NCBI RefSeq assembly: GCF_029953265.1
Contig: NZ_JASBAO010000001.1
Coordinates: forward strand, 1,626,001 to 1,690,000
Length of the DNA stretch: 64,000 nt
Source: Commensalibacter oyaizuii
Lineage (GTDB): Bacteria > Pseudomonadota > Alphaproteobacteria > Acetobacterales > Acetobacteraceae
Direction of reading: 5' to 3'
How positions within the stretch are numbered: the first letter of the stretch is position 1; each line of letters starts with the position of its first letter. The translations under genes and the position numbers were made by a program. Shown piece by piece: positions 1-8,626 of the stretch. Below the pieces are notes generated by a model. That model saw nothing but the letters and a program-made list of their open reading frames with translations. It was not told the DNA's origin and did no database searches.

Positions 1-69
1 CACCAAAATTCCAACAAGCTCCTTGTATCATATCGTCAGTGGATATGTACAATTACATCAATCCTTAAC

Positions 70-106
70 TTATCCACGTTATCCACAGATTTCCCCACAA
101 TCCACA
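70..106 (+). promoter_or_regulatory. Tandem DnaA-box-like 9-mers upstream of dnaB
   Basis: Two 9-mers abut head to tail: TTATCCACG at 70-78 and TTATCCACA at 79-87, the second a perfect match to the DnaA consensus TTATNCACA. Two weaker copies follow, TTCCCCACA at 91-99 and CAATCCACA at 98-106 (7 of 9 each). They lie 36-72 bases before the dnaB start. DnaA control of a replication gene is the simple reading; a role in initiation itself cannot be excluded. Confidence 0.55.
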
Positions 107-141
107 CCAGACAATAAACCTGAATAATGGTATTATAAAAC

Positions 142-1644
142 GTGACTATTACAGAATCGAATTCCAATAAATTATCGCTTTTAAACATTTCCCAAAGGTT
201 ACCTCCTGCAAATATTCAAGCAGAACAATCCCTGCTTGGGGCTTTATTGACCAACAATAAGGCCTATGACAAAATTGCGGACTTTTTAATTGGCGAACAT
301 TTCGCAGATCCCATCAATAGAAAAATCTATGAAGCGATTGTTCGACGTATTGAAGCGGGACAAATCGCCGATGCTGTTACCTTAAAGGCAGAATTCGAAC
401 ATTCTGGTATTTTAAATGAAGTTGGAGGAATCGCTTACCTAGGGCAGTTATTACAATCGATGGTTGGTATTATTAACGCCCGAGATTATGGAAAAACCAT
501 TCATGATGCATGGATCCGCAGACAATTAATCGATATTGGCGAGGACATTGTTAATAGCGCGTTTGAATCCAATACCACGATTAATGGCTCTGACCAAATA
601 AGTTTGGGCGAGGAAAGATTATTTCAATTAGCAACCCATAAGGGTCAAGACGGTGGATTTGTTTCTTTTGAAAGTGCATTAACAGATGCCATTGGTATAG
701 CAGAAAAAGCCATTACCAATACCAGTGGTATAGCAGGTCTTTCAACAGGACTAAAAGATCTCGATAAAAGAACTGGGGGATTACATCCTGCCGATCTAAT
801 TATTTTAGCAGGGCGACCTGCTATGGGTAAAACAGCACTGGCAACCAAAATCGCCTTTAATGCTGCCAAAAGTTTACTGCGTAATATGGAAGAGCGACAA
901 TCCCACAACCAGCAAGTTGGTAGTGTTGCGATATTTTCTTTGGAAATGTCATCTGAACAATTAGCCACCCGTATCTTATCCGAGGAATCACGAGTTTCCA
1001 GCGAGCGAATCAGGCGAGGGGAAATTGGACAAAAGGAATTCGATCGCTTTGTTCAGGTCAGCCGCGAACTGTCACAACTTCCATTATATATTGATGATAC
1101 CCCTGCAATCAGTCTGTCTGTTATGCGAACCCGATGTCGCAGACTGGCCAGAACCAAAGGGATTAGTCTGGTTGTCGTCGATTATTTGCAGTTAATGCGC
1201 CCATCTGTGGGTAACAGACCGGAAAGCAGGGTCCTGGAAATATCCCAAATTACCCAAGGGTTAAAAGCCTTGGCCAAAGAATTCGAAATTCCTGTTATTG
1301 CTTTATCTCAGCTATCTCGACAAGTTGAGAACCGCGAAGATAAACGGCCACAACTTTCTGACCTTCGTGAATCTGGATCAATCGAGCAAGATGCCGATGC
1401 GGTTATGTTTGTTTATCGTGATGAATACTACTTGCAACAAAGAATGCCAAAACCCATCACTTTTGAAAGTGAGGACAAATATCAGATTGCTTTAGAAAAA
1501 TGGCAGGCTGATATGAATAAGGTCCATAATAAAGCAGAATTAATTCTTGAAAAGCAACGTCATGGTCCGACAGGTAAAATTGATCTGTTCTTTGAAGGGG
1601 AATTTACACGCTTCAGCGATCTTGATGATATTCACGATTTTTAG
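142..1644 (+). CDS. dnaB: Replicative DNA helicase DnaB
   Basis: Hexameric 5'-3' helicase that unwinds DNA ahead of the replisome in the cytoplasm. The 500 residues match the normal length. The N-terminal DnaB domain covers about residues 20-125 and the RecA-like helicase domain about 195-495, with a Walker A motif GRPAMGKT at 224-231, a Walker B VVVDYLQLM and the downstream ESGSIEQDADAV motif. The start is GTG; the ATG just upstream runs into a stop after three codons, so GTG is the only good choice, although no strong ribosome binding site is visible. No intein or truncation is seen. It stands alone on the plus strand, with DnaA-box-like sites just upstream that may tie its expression to DnaA. 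Confidence 0.97.
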   Translation: MTITESNSNKLSLLNISQRLPPANIQAEQSLLGALLTNNKAYDKIADFLIGEHFADPINRKIYEAIVRRIEAGQIADAVTLKAEFEHSGILNEVGGIAYLGQLLQSMVGIINARDYGKTIHDAWIRRQLIDIGEDIVNSAFESNTTINGSDQISLGEERLFQLATHKGQDGGFVSFESALTDAIGIAEKAITNTSGIAGLSTGLKDLDKRTGGLHPADLIILAGRPAMGKTALATKIAFNAAKSLLRNMEERQSHNQQVGSVAIFSLEMSSEQLATRILSEESRVSSERIRRGEIGQKEFDRFVQVSRELSQLPLYIDDTPAISLSVMRTRCRRLARTKGISLVVVDYLQLMRPSVGNRPESRVLEISQITQGLKALAKEFEIPVIALSQLSRQVENREDKRPQLSDLRESGSIEQDADAVMFVYRDEYYLQQRMPKPITFESEDKYQIALEKWQADMNKVHNKAELILEKQRHGPTGKIDLFFEGEFTRFSDLDDIHDF

Positions 1645-1659
1645 ATATCATGCCCTTAT

Positions 1660-1682
1660 CAACAGAATGAATCGCTCTGTTG
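1660..1682 (+). terminator. Weak hairpin after dnaB
   Basis: CAACAGA (1660-1666) pairs with TCTGTTG (1676-1682) around a 9-base loop, 15 bases after the dnaB stop and just before the end of the convergent gene. There is no U-tract, so termination is only suggested. Confidence 0.3.
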
Positions 1683-1697
1683 GTAAACACAATAGAA

Positions 1698-2759
1698 TTA
1701 TAACGAATTAATTCCCAAAAACTTAAACAATTTGGCAGGTCCAAATGACTTTGTTGCATCTCCGGAAAAAATATTGGTTTGCTCAATCCCCAAATCTAGT
1801 TTTTTAACCTTGCCTGTTTCTTTGGAAAAATCGATATCGTTTAAATTCACCCAAAAAATATTGGGGGTTAATGCTGATTCAAAAAAATAACGTTTATTTT
1901 TCTGATCAATTACAGTGCGCCAACGCGTAGACGAGATATTAGGTTCATTTTCTGTATTTAATCCATAAGGAACAGATACATTTCTAATAACCCCAAAAAC
2001 ACTGGCAATGGTTTTTTTGTTATCCTGATTTTTGGGAATGGCGTTGATATAAAAAGAAGCTCTGGCAAAACGGTCTGCTGCCCGATTGGTTCCTGGCAAC
2101 ATCACAGTTCCCCCAATAGATTTCCAATAGCTATCTAGAGCTAATTGCTGATCAAAAGCAGGGGAATTAGTCATTACCTGATATTGACGACTATGATGAA
2201 CGACCTGTTTACCATTGATATATTCAATAATAGCACTATCGCCAGTTTTATCAGAAATTGCCAAATGCAATGTTGCAGCACGTTGCTCACCAGGCACCTT
2301 ATCTGTTACCACAATAAAGGGCTCTTTTTGCAAGGCAGTAACGGCTTCATCTACCGTTGCAAAATTATCCAATACATATTGTCCCCATGCTGAAATGGAT
2401 AACGTCTTTTTATCCTTGGTTGGGGTTGGATATTGAGATTCGACCAACCATAATAAATTAACAGCCAATCCTTCTTCATTCATCCCATCAACGGTGGCTA
2501 TATCATAAGCAGTGGCAACCACACTGCCATATTTAGAAGTCCAGCGCACAGAATTCGGGCCTGCCGCCCCGTCACGTGTCAACCCTTTGGGTAAGATCCA
2601 CAAATTAGTACCAACGTCTTTTTTCCAATCCATTGATCTTGCTGTAATAACATTATGGTCGTCCCCTAAAAAGACTGCTCTTGTACACGCATTACTACTG
2701 CTTGAAAATAATATTGCCCCTAGGGTTACAAAAGGAACAAAATAACGCATACCTATCAC
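1698..2759 (-). CDS. Exported choloylglycine hydrolase / penicillin V acylase-family Ntn amidohydrolase
   Basis: Linear-amide C-N hydrolase of the choloylglycine hydrolase family, which hydrolyses penicillin V, bile-salt conjugates or acyl-homoserine lactones. The 353 residues begin with a signal peptide ending SSSSNA, immediately followed by Cys25, the N-terminal nucleophile after cleavage. Arg41, Asp44 and Asn198 fall at the spacing expected from bile-salt hydrolase (Cys2, Arg18, Asp21, Asn175), and an Arg near 230 fits the last catalytic position. Start: GTG at 2759 has a GGAGA ribosome site 7 bases upstream; the ATG at 2750 has none at useful spacing. Gram-negative exported members often act on acyl-homoserine lactones or related amides, but the substrate here cannot be told. 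It is divergent from the azoreductase gene. Confidence 0.85.
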   Translation of the reverse strand: MIGMRYFVPFVTLGAILFSSSSNACTRAVFLGDDHNVITARSMDWKKDVGTNLWILPKGLTRDGAAGPNSVRWTSKYGSVVATAYDIATVDGMNEEGLAVNLLWLVESQYPTPTKDKKTLSISAWGQYVLDNFATVDEAVTALQKEPFIVVTDKVPGEQRAATLHLAISDKTGDSAIIEYINGKQVVHHSRQYQVMTNSPAFDQQLALDSYWKSIGGTVMLPGTNRAADRFARASFYINAIPKNQDNKKTIASVFGVIRNVSVPYGLNTENEPNISSTRWRTVIDQKNKRYFFESALTPNIFWVNLNDIDFSKETGKVKKLDLGIEQTNIFSGDATKSFGPAKLFKFLGINSL

Positions 2760-3067
2760 AATATTGTCTCCAAATTTCTACGTGATATACCAAAGATAAT
2801 CGTTTATTATCCTACTTGTGATAAACAATAAATATGTAATTTTGATACCAATTCTTTTGTATTACATAATTTATAAGACAATATTCGTATTTGATTCATA
2901 ATCTTAAAAATAATCTGATGCTTTCTATCCCTCATCCCATAGAAATCACTTATTATTCCTCAAACCAGTAATAATTTTCAAAATATACACGCATATATTT
3001 TCTTTAATTTAAACACAATTAAAGATCATTTATTGATAACTTAAATTCATTTTGAAAGGTTTTTTCA
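2760..3067. other. Divergent intergenic region, no gene seen
   Basis: These 308 AT-rich bases lie between the divergently transcribed amidohydrolase and azoreductase genes. They must hold promoters for both, and GAAAGG just before 3068 is the azoreductase ribosome site. I see no small ORF with a ribosome site and no strong inverted repeat. Confidence 0.5.
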
Positions 3068-3703
3068 ATGAAAATTATGCACATCGACTCTAGTGCAAAA
3101 ATAGCCGAAAAGTCCAGCTCTCGTATGTTAGGGAAATTTTTCTTAGAACAATTAAAAGAGCAAGGCGTTGACATTGAAATAGATTATCTAGATTTAACCA
3201 AAGATATACAGCCGCATTTAACGCCAGAATTTGTTGTTGCTACTTATAAACCAGAAAATGAACGAACACCTGAAATGAAAAAAGCCTTGATGGCTTCTGA
3301 CGCTATGTGTCAGCGTGTTATTCATGCTGATGCCTTGGTCTGTGCTATGCCTATGTATAACTGGACCATTCCTTCCACTTTTAAAACCTTCATTGATACA
3401 ATAATTAGAACGGGTGTCACTTATGATCTTTTTCCCGATGGAACAACCAAGGGAAAATTAACAAACAAAAAAGTTCTATTTATAACGACACGTGGTGCCG
3501 ATCTGCGTTCTGGTGTGTTTGAACATATGGATGCTATGACCCCTGTGCTAAAAGCATCTTTTGGTTTTTTAGGCGTCAACAATCCTGAATTTGTTAACGC
3601 CCAGCCCCTTCAATTTTCTGACCAAGAATCCCGCCAACAAGCTTTAGCAAGAGCCAAAGAGGACTTGACAACCGTTGCTAAACAATGGTCAGAAACAGTA
3701 TAA
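3068..3703 (+). CDS. azoR: FMN-dependent NADH-azoreductase (AzoR family)
   Basis: Flavodoxin-fold quinone/azo reductase that uses NADH and FMN in the cytoplasm, reducing quinones and azo compounds by two electrons. It is 211 residues, the usual family size. The FMN phosphate-binding segment is near the N-terminus (HIDSSAKIAEKSSSR), the family signature PMYNWTIPSTFKTFID is around residues 95-110, and a TTRGAD segment lies near 140. The start follows GAAAGG at good spacing. It stands alone, divergent from the amidohydrolase gene, and converges with an exported orphan. A role in quinone or electrophile defence is the usual view; nothing here shows the inducer. Confidence 0.92.
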   Translation: MKIMHIDSSAKIAEKSSSRMLGKFFLEQLKEQGVDIEIDYLDLTKDIQPHLTPEFVVATYKPENERTPEMKKALMASDAMCQRVIHADALVCAMPMYNWTIPSTFKTFIDTIIRTGVTYDLFPDGTTKGKLTNKKVLFITTRGADLRSGVFEHMDAMTPVLKASFGFLGVNNPEFVNAQPLQFSDQESRQQALARAKEDLTTVAKQWSETV

Positions 3704-3761
3704 ATATGAAAATCAATTTAGTCGTTCGATCGAGTATTAATTTAAAAATTCGATAATAAAA

Positions 3762-3790
3762 AAGGCATGTAATTTAAGAATACATGCCTT
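3762..3790 (-). terminator. Intrinsic terminator of the exported orphan at 3814
   Basis: A perfect 10-bp stem, AAGGCATGTA (3762-3771) with TACATGCCTT (3781-3790), and a 9-base loop. Read on the minus strand it is followed by TTTTTATTAT, so it mainly terminates the minus-strand gene; the plus side is followed by A residues. Confidence 0.75.
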
Positions 3791-3813
3791 AAAAAAGTCT
3801 GTATTTTAGAGAT

Positions 3814-4362
3814 TTATTGATGACTCTCTACATCCCCTTGAACTAGAGGCACGGTATTTACTTTACCTGCGCTCACATCGACAATTCGATACAAAATCCC
3901 ATTTCCTTCACCAGCGACATTGCTAAGGTCAGAGGATCGCGTATAAGAAGAATAACCTTCTTTATTTTGAACAACAGGGATATTCATAACAAAAATCCAT
4001 TTTCCTGTTGGTATTCCTGTCAATTTAAAATCCCCATTTGCATCACAGGAAACTATAAAAGCATATGAATTCATACGTGTGTCGAAATTTTTAACTTTCT
4101 TGACCCCCCTTATCTTGGCCTGTAATGATTCCAAAATATAAGCATCGTAAGGATAATAAGTAATTTGCTGACCCGCACAAGTTTTTAATGTGCCATCTGC
4201 TTGACGATAAATTCCCATACCTGCAACTTTGGCATCCCCGATACTTTTTGACCATTGAACTTGGGACGGATCAAAGCTGCTTTTGAATTTATAATCCTTT
4301 GCTTGCCCTTGATAAACAAAAAAGCAAGAAACAAATACAACTAAAAAAACTGTGCGTTTCAT
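3814..4362 (-). CDS. Exported protein of unknown function
   Basis: I do not recognise this family. Starting at ATG 4362 gives 182 residues with a clear signal peptide (MKRTVFLVVFVSCFFVYQGQA). An in-frame start at 4443 would run through the end of purH and hide the signal, so it is rejected; AAGG about ten bases upstream of 4362 supports the chosen start. The mature part contains two cysteines (CAGQQ, SCDANGDF) and a stretch FKLTGIPTGKWIFVM like a carboxypeptidase-regulatory or transthyretin-like beta fold, as in periplasmic carrier proteins. It begins 16 bases after purH on the same strand and may be co-transcribed, then ends at a strong terminator. Confidence 0.75.
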   Translation of the reverse strand: MKRTVFLVVFVSCFFVYQGQAKDYKFKSSFDPSQVQWSKSIGDAKVAGMGIYRQADGTLKTCAGQQITYYPYDAYILESLQAKIRGVKKVKNFDTRMNSYAFIVSCDANGDFKLTGIPTGKWIFVMNIPVVQNKEGYSSYTRSSDLSNVAGEGNGILYRIVDVSAGKVNTVPLVQGDVESHQ

Positions 4363-4378
4363 CGGGTGATACCTTAAA

Positions 4379-5953
4379 TTAATGGCGGAAATGACGCATA
4401 GACGTAAAGACCATTGCAATGCCTGCCTCGTCTGCTGCGGCAATTACTTCATCATCACGCATAGACCCACCAGGTTGAATTACTGCTGTAGCCCCCGCAG
4501 CAATCGCAGCCTGTAACCCGTCAGCAAATGGGAAAAACGCGTCAGAAGCCACCACACTACCCTTGGTCAAAGGATCTGACAAACCAGCAGCCTGTGCAGC
4601 CTCTGCACTTTTATGTGCAGCAATTCTTGCGGAATCAACACGACTCATTTGGCCTGCGCCAACGCCCACGGTTGCTTTGTCTTTGACATAAACAATTGCA
4701 TTAGACTTCACATGTTTACCTACACGGAACGCAAAAATCATATCTTCCATTTCTTGGGCAGTCGGCTGTCTTTTTGTAACCACTTTAAAATCAGCAGGAC
4801 GTCCATTATCACGATTTTGCACCAAAAACCCACCTGCCAAGGTTTTAATCATTACCCCTTGTGCCAACGGATCTGGCATGCCACCAGTTTCTAATACACG
4901 CACATTTTTCTTTTTAGATAAGATTTCCAAAGCGTCTGCATTTACTTTTGGGGCAATCACTACCTCACTAAAAATATGAACGATCTTACTAGCTAATTCA
5001 GCATCCAAAGGACGATTCATCGCAATAATTCCACCAAAAGCAGAAACTGAATCACATCGTAATGCCAAATCCCAAGCCATAGACAAAGATTGAGCACTGG
5101 CCACCCCACAAGGATTGGCATGTTTTACAATAACAATAGAAGGCTCATCAAATTCTGCAACCGCTTCGAATGCTGCATCAGTATCATTTAAATTATTATA
5201 TGAAAGTTCTTTGCCTTGTAATTGGATGGCTGTTGCTACCCCAGGACGTTTTTCATCATTCGTATAAAAGGCTGCTTGCTGATGAGGGTTTTCACCATAC
5301 CGTAAAACCTGCTTGCGTTCACCACTTATGATAAAACGTTCTGGCAGAAGTTCATCATGCTCTTTGGCAAACCATGCTGCAATCGCTGCATCATAGGCAG
5401 CCGTCCTGGCATAAGCAGCATGTGCCCATTCTTTACGCTGTTTTAACGTTGATCCGCCTTGCGTACGTAATGTTTCTATAAAAGGTTGATATTGTTTTGC
5501 ATTGGTTAAAACCGCAACATGACTATGATTTTTAGAAGCAGCACGGATCAGAGCAGGGCCACCAATATCAATATTTTCAATTACATCTTCCTCACCTGCA
5601 CCTGAGGCAACAGTTGCTTCGAATGGATATAAATTAACGCATAATAAATCAATGGGTAAAATCCCATGAGCTTGCATTTGATCTTGGTGAGATTGTAAAT
5701 CACGACGCCCCAGTAACCCGCCATGAATTTGCGGAACAAGAGTTTTTACACGACCATCTAAAATCTCTGGAAAGCCTGTAAAATCTGAAACTTCGATGAC
5801 TTCAATTCCTGCATCGCGAATTGCTTTGGCTGTGCCCCCAGTAGATAAGATCTCTACTTTTTGTTCAGCCAAAGCTTTAGCTAATTCAATCAATCCTGTT
5901 TTATCTGAAACAGAAATTAAAGCCCGACAAACAGGAATCACCATTTGATTCAT
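4379..5953 (-). CDS. purH: Bifunctional AICAR transformylase / IMP cyclohydrolase
   Basis: Catalyses the last two steps of de novo IMP synthesis: formylation of AICAR by 10-formyl-THF, then ring closure. At 524 residues it is full length. The N-terminal MGS-like cyclohydrolase domain (about 10-150) shows [19 protein letters not shown] and DGRVKTL. The C-terminal transformylase holds the KHANPCGVA catalytic Lys-His motif near 275 and the closing [23 protein letters not shown] at 5953 or a second ATG three codons later are both possible. It follows rapZ on the same strand after a 46-base gap. I see no purine riboswitch or PurR-like operator in that gap. Confidence 0.96.
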   Translation of the reverse strand: MNQMVIPVCRALISVSDKTGLIELAKALAEQKVEILSTGGTAKAIRDAGIEVIEVSDFTGFPEILDGRVKTLVPQIHGGLLGRRDLQSHQDQMQAHGILPIDLLCVNLYPFEATVASGAGEEDVIENIDIGGPALIRAASKNHSHVAVLTNAKQYQPFIETLRTQGGSTLKQRKEWAHAAYARTAAYDAAIAAWFAKEHDELLPERFIISGERKQVLRYGENPHQQAAFYTNDEKRPGVATAIQLQGKELSYNNLNDTDAAFEAVAEFDEPSIVIVKHANPCGVASAQSLSMAWDLALRCDSVSAFGGIIAMNRPLDAELASKIVHIFSEVVIAPKVNADALEILSKKKNVRVLETGGMPDPLAQGVMIKTLAGGFLVQNRDNGRPADFKVVTKRQPTAQEMEDMIFAFRVGKHVKSNAIVYVKDKATVGVGAGQMSRVDSARIAAHKSAEAAQAAGLSDPLTKGSVVASDAFFPFADGLQAAIAAGATAVIQPGGSMRDDEVIAAADEAGIAMVFTSMRHFRH

Positions 5954-5999
5954 TCTTATATCCCTAAACTTTTAGTGTAAAATAATTTAAATTGAAGAC

Positions 6000-6944
6000 C
6001 TACGACCCTTGCGGATGTGCAAGCCAGCGCCAAGTTTGAACACCTTGACGAGCCAACTCTCGATGCATAATCAGAACTGGCATACCTTTATGATTATCAG
6101 TAGGCTGTAAAATCCGCTTGGCCAAATCTTCAATAATCGTAACAGAGCGATGTCGTCCCCCAGAACATCCCACCGCAATTGTCGCATATTTTTTTCCCTC
6201 TAATACGAAACGGGGAAAAATTAAATTCAACATTTGTTCGATCTGATCGACATATCTTTTGTAATCAGGATCTTTTTCAACATATTCCTGAACCGCCCGA
6301 TCTAGTCCTGTCAGTTTGGACAACTCGGGGATATAATAAGGATTATGTAAAAACCGTGCGTCAAAAACCATATCTGCCTCGCGCGGAACCCCACTGGGAA
6401 AGGCAAAGGACATTAGGGTTAGGGTAAAATGATTTTTTCCCTGTTGTTGTGTTTGGTTATAGCGGGTTTCAACCAACAATCTTAATTCCAATGGTGGCAA
6501 GTCTGATGTATCTATCACCAAGTCTGCAACTTGGCGCAAGGGTTCCATTAAACTGATTTCTGCCTCAATCCCTTCTTTCACCGTGCCATTGGCTGCCATT
6601 GGGTGCCGTCTGCGAGTTGCTGTATATCGCCGTAACAAAACATCCGTTTCAGCCGTTGCGTAAATCAACTCGATATGTAGGGCAGGGTTTAATCTTAATC
6701 GTGCCAATAGTTCAATAACAGCACCAGCTGCGAACCCATTTGTTCTGGAATCGATTCCAATGACAATCGGACCCTCAACTTTACCAACAATGTCACTGAT
6801 AACCTGCAAAGGCGCATTATCAACCAATTCATAACCAATATCTTCCAAAACACGCAGAATGGTTGATTTTCCAGCCCCAGATAAGCCTGTTACAAAAAGA
6901 ACTTGTTGTTTGGCAATATCACTATCTAATGGAAACGCTTGCAT
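6000..6944 (-). CDS. rapZ: RNase adapter / nucleotide-binding protein RapZ (YvcJ family)
   Basis: P-loop protein of the RapZ/YvcJ family. In E. coli RapZ guides RNase E to the GlmZ small RNA and so tunes GlmS; in other groups the role is less clear. The 314 residues have Walker A GLSGAGKS at 20-27, VDNAPL and GIDSRTNGF segments, and the C-terminal family signature IAVGCSGGRHRSV around 275-287. In many alphaproteobacteria the gene sits with hprK and PTS genes; none is in the window, so its context here is unusual. It lies 46 bases upstream of purH on the same strand. Function by homology only. Confidence 0.9.
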   Translation of the reverse strand: MQAFPLDSDIAKQQVLFVTGLSGAGKSTILRVLEDIGYELVDNAPLQVISDIVGKVEGPIVIGIDSRTNGFAAGAVIELLARLRLNPALHIELIYATAETDVLLRRYTATRRRHPMAANGTVKEGIEAEISLMEPLRQVADLVIDTSDLPPLELRLLVETRYNQTQQQGKNHFTLTLMSFAFPSGVPREADMVFDARFLHNPYYIPELSKLTGLDRAVQEYVEKDPDYKRYVDQIEQMLNLIFPRFVLEGKKYATIAVGCSGGRHRSVTIIEDLAKRILQPTDNHKGMPVLIMHRELARQGVQTWRWLAHPQGS

Positions 6945-7043
6945 TACAAAAGGATCAGTCTTCTTAAAAAATTCTCTGTGACGAGTAAAAATATATATTA
7001 AGCAACATTTGCTTCTTATTCAATATCGTACTTATCCTCATTA

Positions 7044-7850
7044 CTAGAATAATTTATGTATTATTTTATGAAACATAACAAAAAAGAAATAAATTAAAAA
7101 GCTGAGACAACTAATCCAAAATGAGACGGGTAAATCTGTGATCCATGCAATAATGATTCCTCCCCAAGCCTCCATCAGTGCTAAAAAAATAGAAAGCAGA
7201 ATCCCTTTCCAAATTGTGGTCCCATAATATCGTGCAACAGCCGCTGGCCCCACCATTAGGGAAAAGGTAAGTAATATTCCTGTAACCTGCACGCAAGCCG
7301 CCGTTACCCCCCCAATCAAAGCCAAAAACAATATAGAAATCCACCGTAAAGAAATGCCTTTTGCCTCGGCCAAATCAGGTTGCAATGATGCGAAAAGTAA
7401 AGGACGCATAAAAAGAGCCATTGCCAAAAGACAAATCACACTCAAAATAATCAATCCATATAAAGTCTGATTATCAACTGAGAAAATGTTACCAAATAAT
7501 AATCCTGTCACCTGGGATGCGTAGCGCGTATAAAAGTGTAAAAATAATAGCCCCAGTCCCATAGATAACGATAAAACCAAACCAATAGCAATATCACGCT
7601 CTTTTAATTTAGGACCGATGGCCCCAATAATACCACCTGCACATACACTAAAACACAATAATCCCATAAAGGGAGAGATACCAAACAAACTGGCTCCTGT
7701 CGCCCCCGCAAAACCAACATGGGATAAAGCATGCCCTGCAAATGCCTCTTGCCTGATTAATAAAAAATATCCCATTAGCCCGCAAATAATTGCGACTAGA
7801 CCAGAAGCTATAAAAGCTGTGTGCATGAATTCAAGGGTGAACATCGCCAA
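7044..7850 (-). CDS. znuB: Metal (Zn/Mn) ABC transporter permease, ZnuB-like
   Basis: Membrane subunit of a cluster-9 metal importer (ABC-3 permease family). The 268 residues form about eight hydrophobic segments, starting at residues 10-30, and include the conserved GHALSHVGFAGATG loop that contacts the ATPase. It is the last gene of the operon, 23 bases after the ATPase gene. The metal cannot be told from the permease; zinc and manganese systems share this family. The name znuB is used for convenience. Confidence 0.88.
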   Translation of the reverse strand: MAMFTLEFMHTAFIASGLVAIICGLMGYFLLIRQEAFAGHALSHVGFAGATGASLFGISPFMGLLCFSVCAGGIIGAIGPKLKERDIAIGLVLSLSMGLGLLFLHFYTRYASQVTGLLFGNIFSVDNQTLYGLIILSVICLLAMALFMRPLLFASLQPDLAEAKGISLRWISILFLALIGGVTAACVQVTGILLTFSLMVGPAAVARYYGTTIWKGILLSIFLALMEAWGGIIIAWITDLPVSFWISCLSFLIYFFFVMFHKIIHKLF

Positions 7851-7873
7851 AATAACTTTCCATTCAGATATTA

Positions 7874-8626
7874 TTAAGATGATGTTACAAAAATATGTTG
7901 ATCTGCTTTTACAACTTGTAAAGGGAACCCATATAATTTTGTCAATACAGAGGATGTCATAACGTCATCAACACTCCCTAAAACCGCATGTTGATTACCG
8001 ATACACAATACTTGATCCATAACATGTATCAAAGGGTTTAAATCATGTGTTGATAATAATATTGTTAATTGTCGTTGCTCTTGAATTTCTTTAATTAACG
8101 ATAAAATCACTTTAACCCACTTAGGATCTAAATTACTAAAAGGTTCATCCAAAATTAATATTTTTGGATTTCCCAATAATGCCTGCGCCAGTAATAAACG
8201 CTGCCGTTGACCTCCTGACATTTCGTTTAATGGAATATTGGCTAAATCCCTTGCCTGAACCTGAGATAAGGCCTCGTCTACATTTTTAAAGTCGTTTTTT
8301 GTTAAAAAAGATAATCCCCACTGATGACCACGAACACTGCTTGCAACAAAATCACGGCCATTCAGGCGAAAACTTTGAATATCTCGATATTGAGGAATAT
8401 ATCCAATATCTTTTTGCGCGTGTTTTGCAGATTTTCCCAAAATACTTAAATAACCACGATACGTAGGAATGACCCCTAAAACCGCTTTCATAAAAGTGGT
8501 TTTACCAGCCCCATTAGGGCCGAAAATGCCTATAAATTGATTATTTTCAATATCAAGATTTAGATCTGATAAAACCAAACAAGAACCACGCCGAATATCC
8601 AAATTCCGACATTCTATAACCTTCAT
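7874..8626 (-). CDS. znuC: Metal (Zn/Mn) ABC transporter ATP-binding protein, ZnuC-like
   Basis: Cytoplasmic ATPase that powers metal import through the permease encoded just downstream. The 250 residues contain Walker A GPNGAGKTT near 35-43, the ABC signature MSGGQRQRLLLAQALL near 138, Walker B KILILDEPFSNLD and the switch His in LLSTHDLN. Its ATG overlaps the TGA of the binding-protein gene by four bases (ATGA), a sign of translational coupling. The start is fixed by that overlap. Confidence 0.92.
   Translation of the reverse strand: MKVIECRNLDIRRGSCLVLSDLNLDIENNQFIGIFGPNGAGKTTFMKAVLGVIPTYRGYLSILGKSAKHAQKDIGYIPQYRDIQSFRLNGRDFVASSVRGHQWGLSFLTKNDFKNVDEALSQVQARDLANIPLNEMSGGQRQRLLLAQALLGNPKILILDEPFSNLDPKWVKVILSLIKEIQEQRQLTILLSTHDLNPLIHVMDQVLCIGNQHAVLGSVDDVMTSSVLTKLYGFPLQVVKADQHIFVTSS

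Noticed and set aside
4363-4443. Extended start of the exported orphan inside purH
   Set aside because: The extra 27 residues overlap the purH 3' end and would bury the obvious signal peptide; the ATG at 4362 has a ribosome site.
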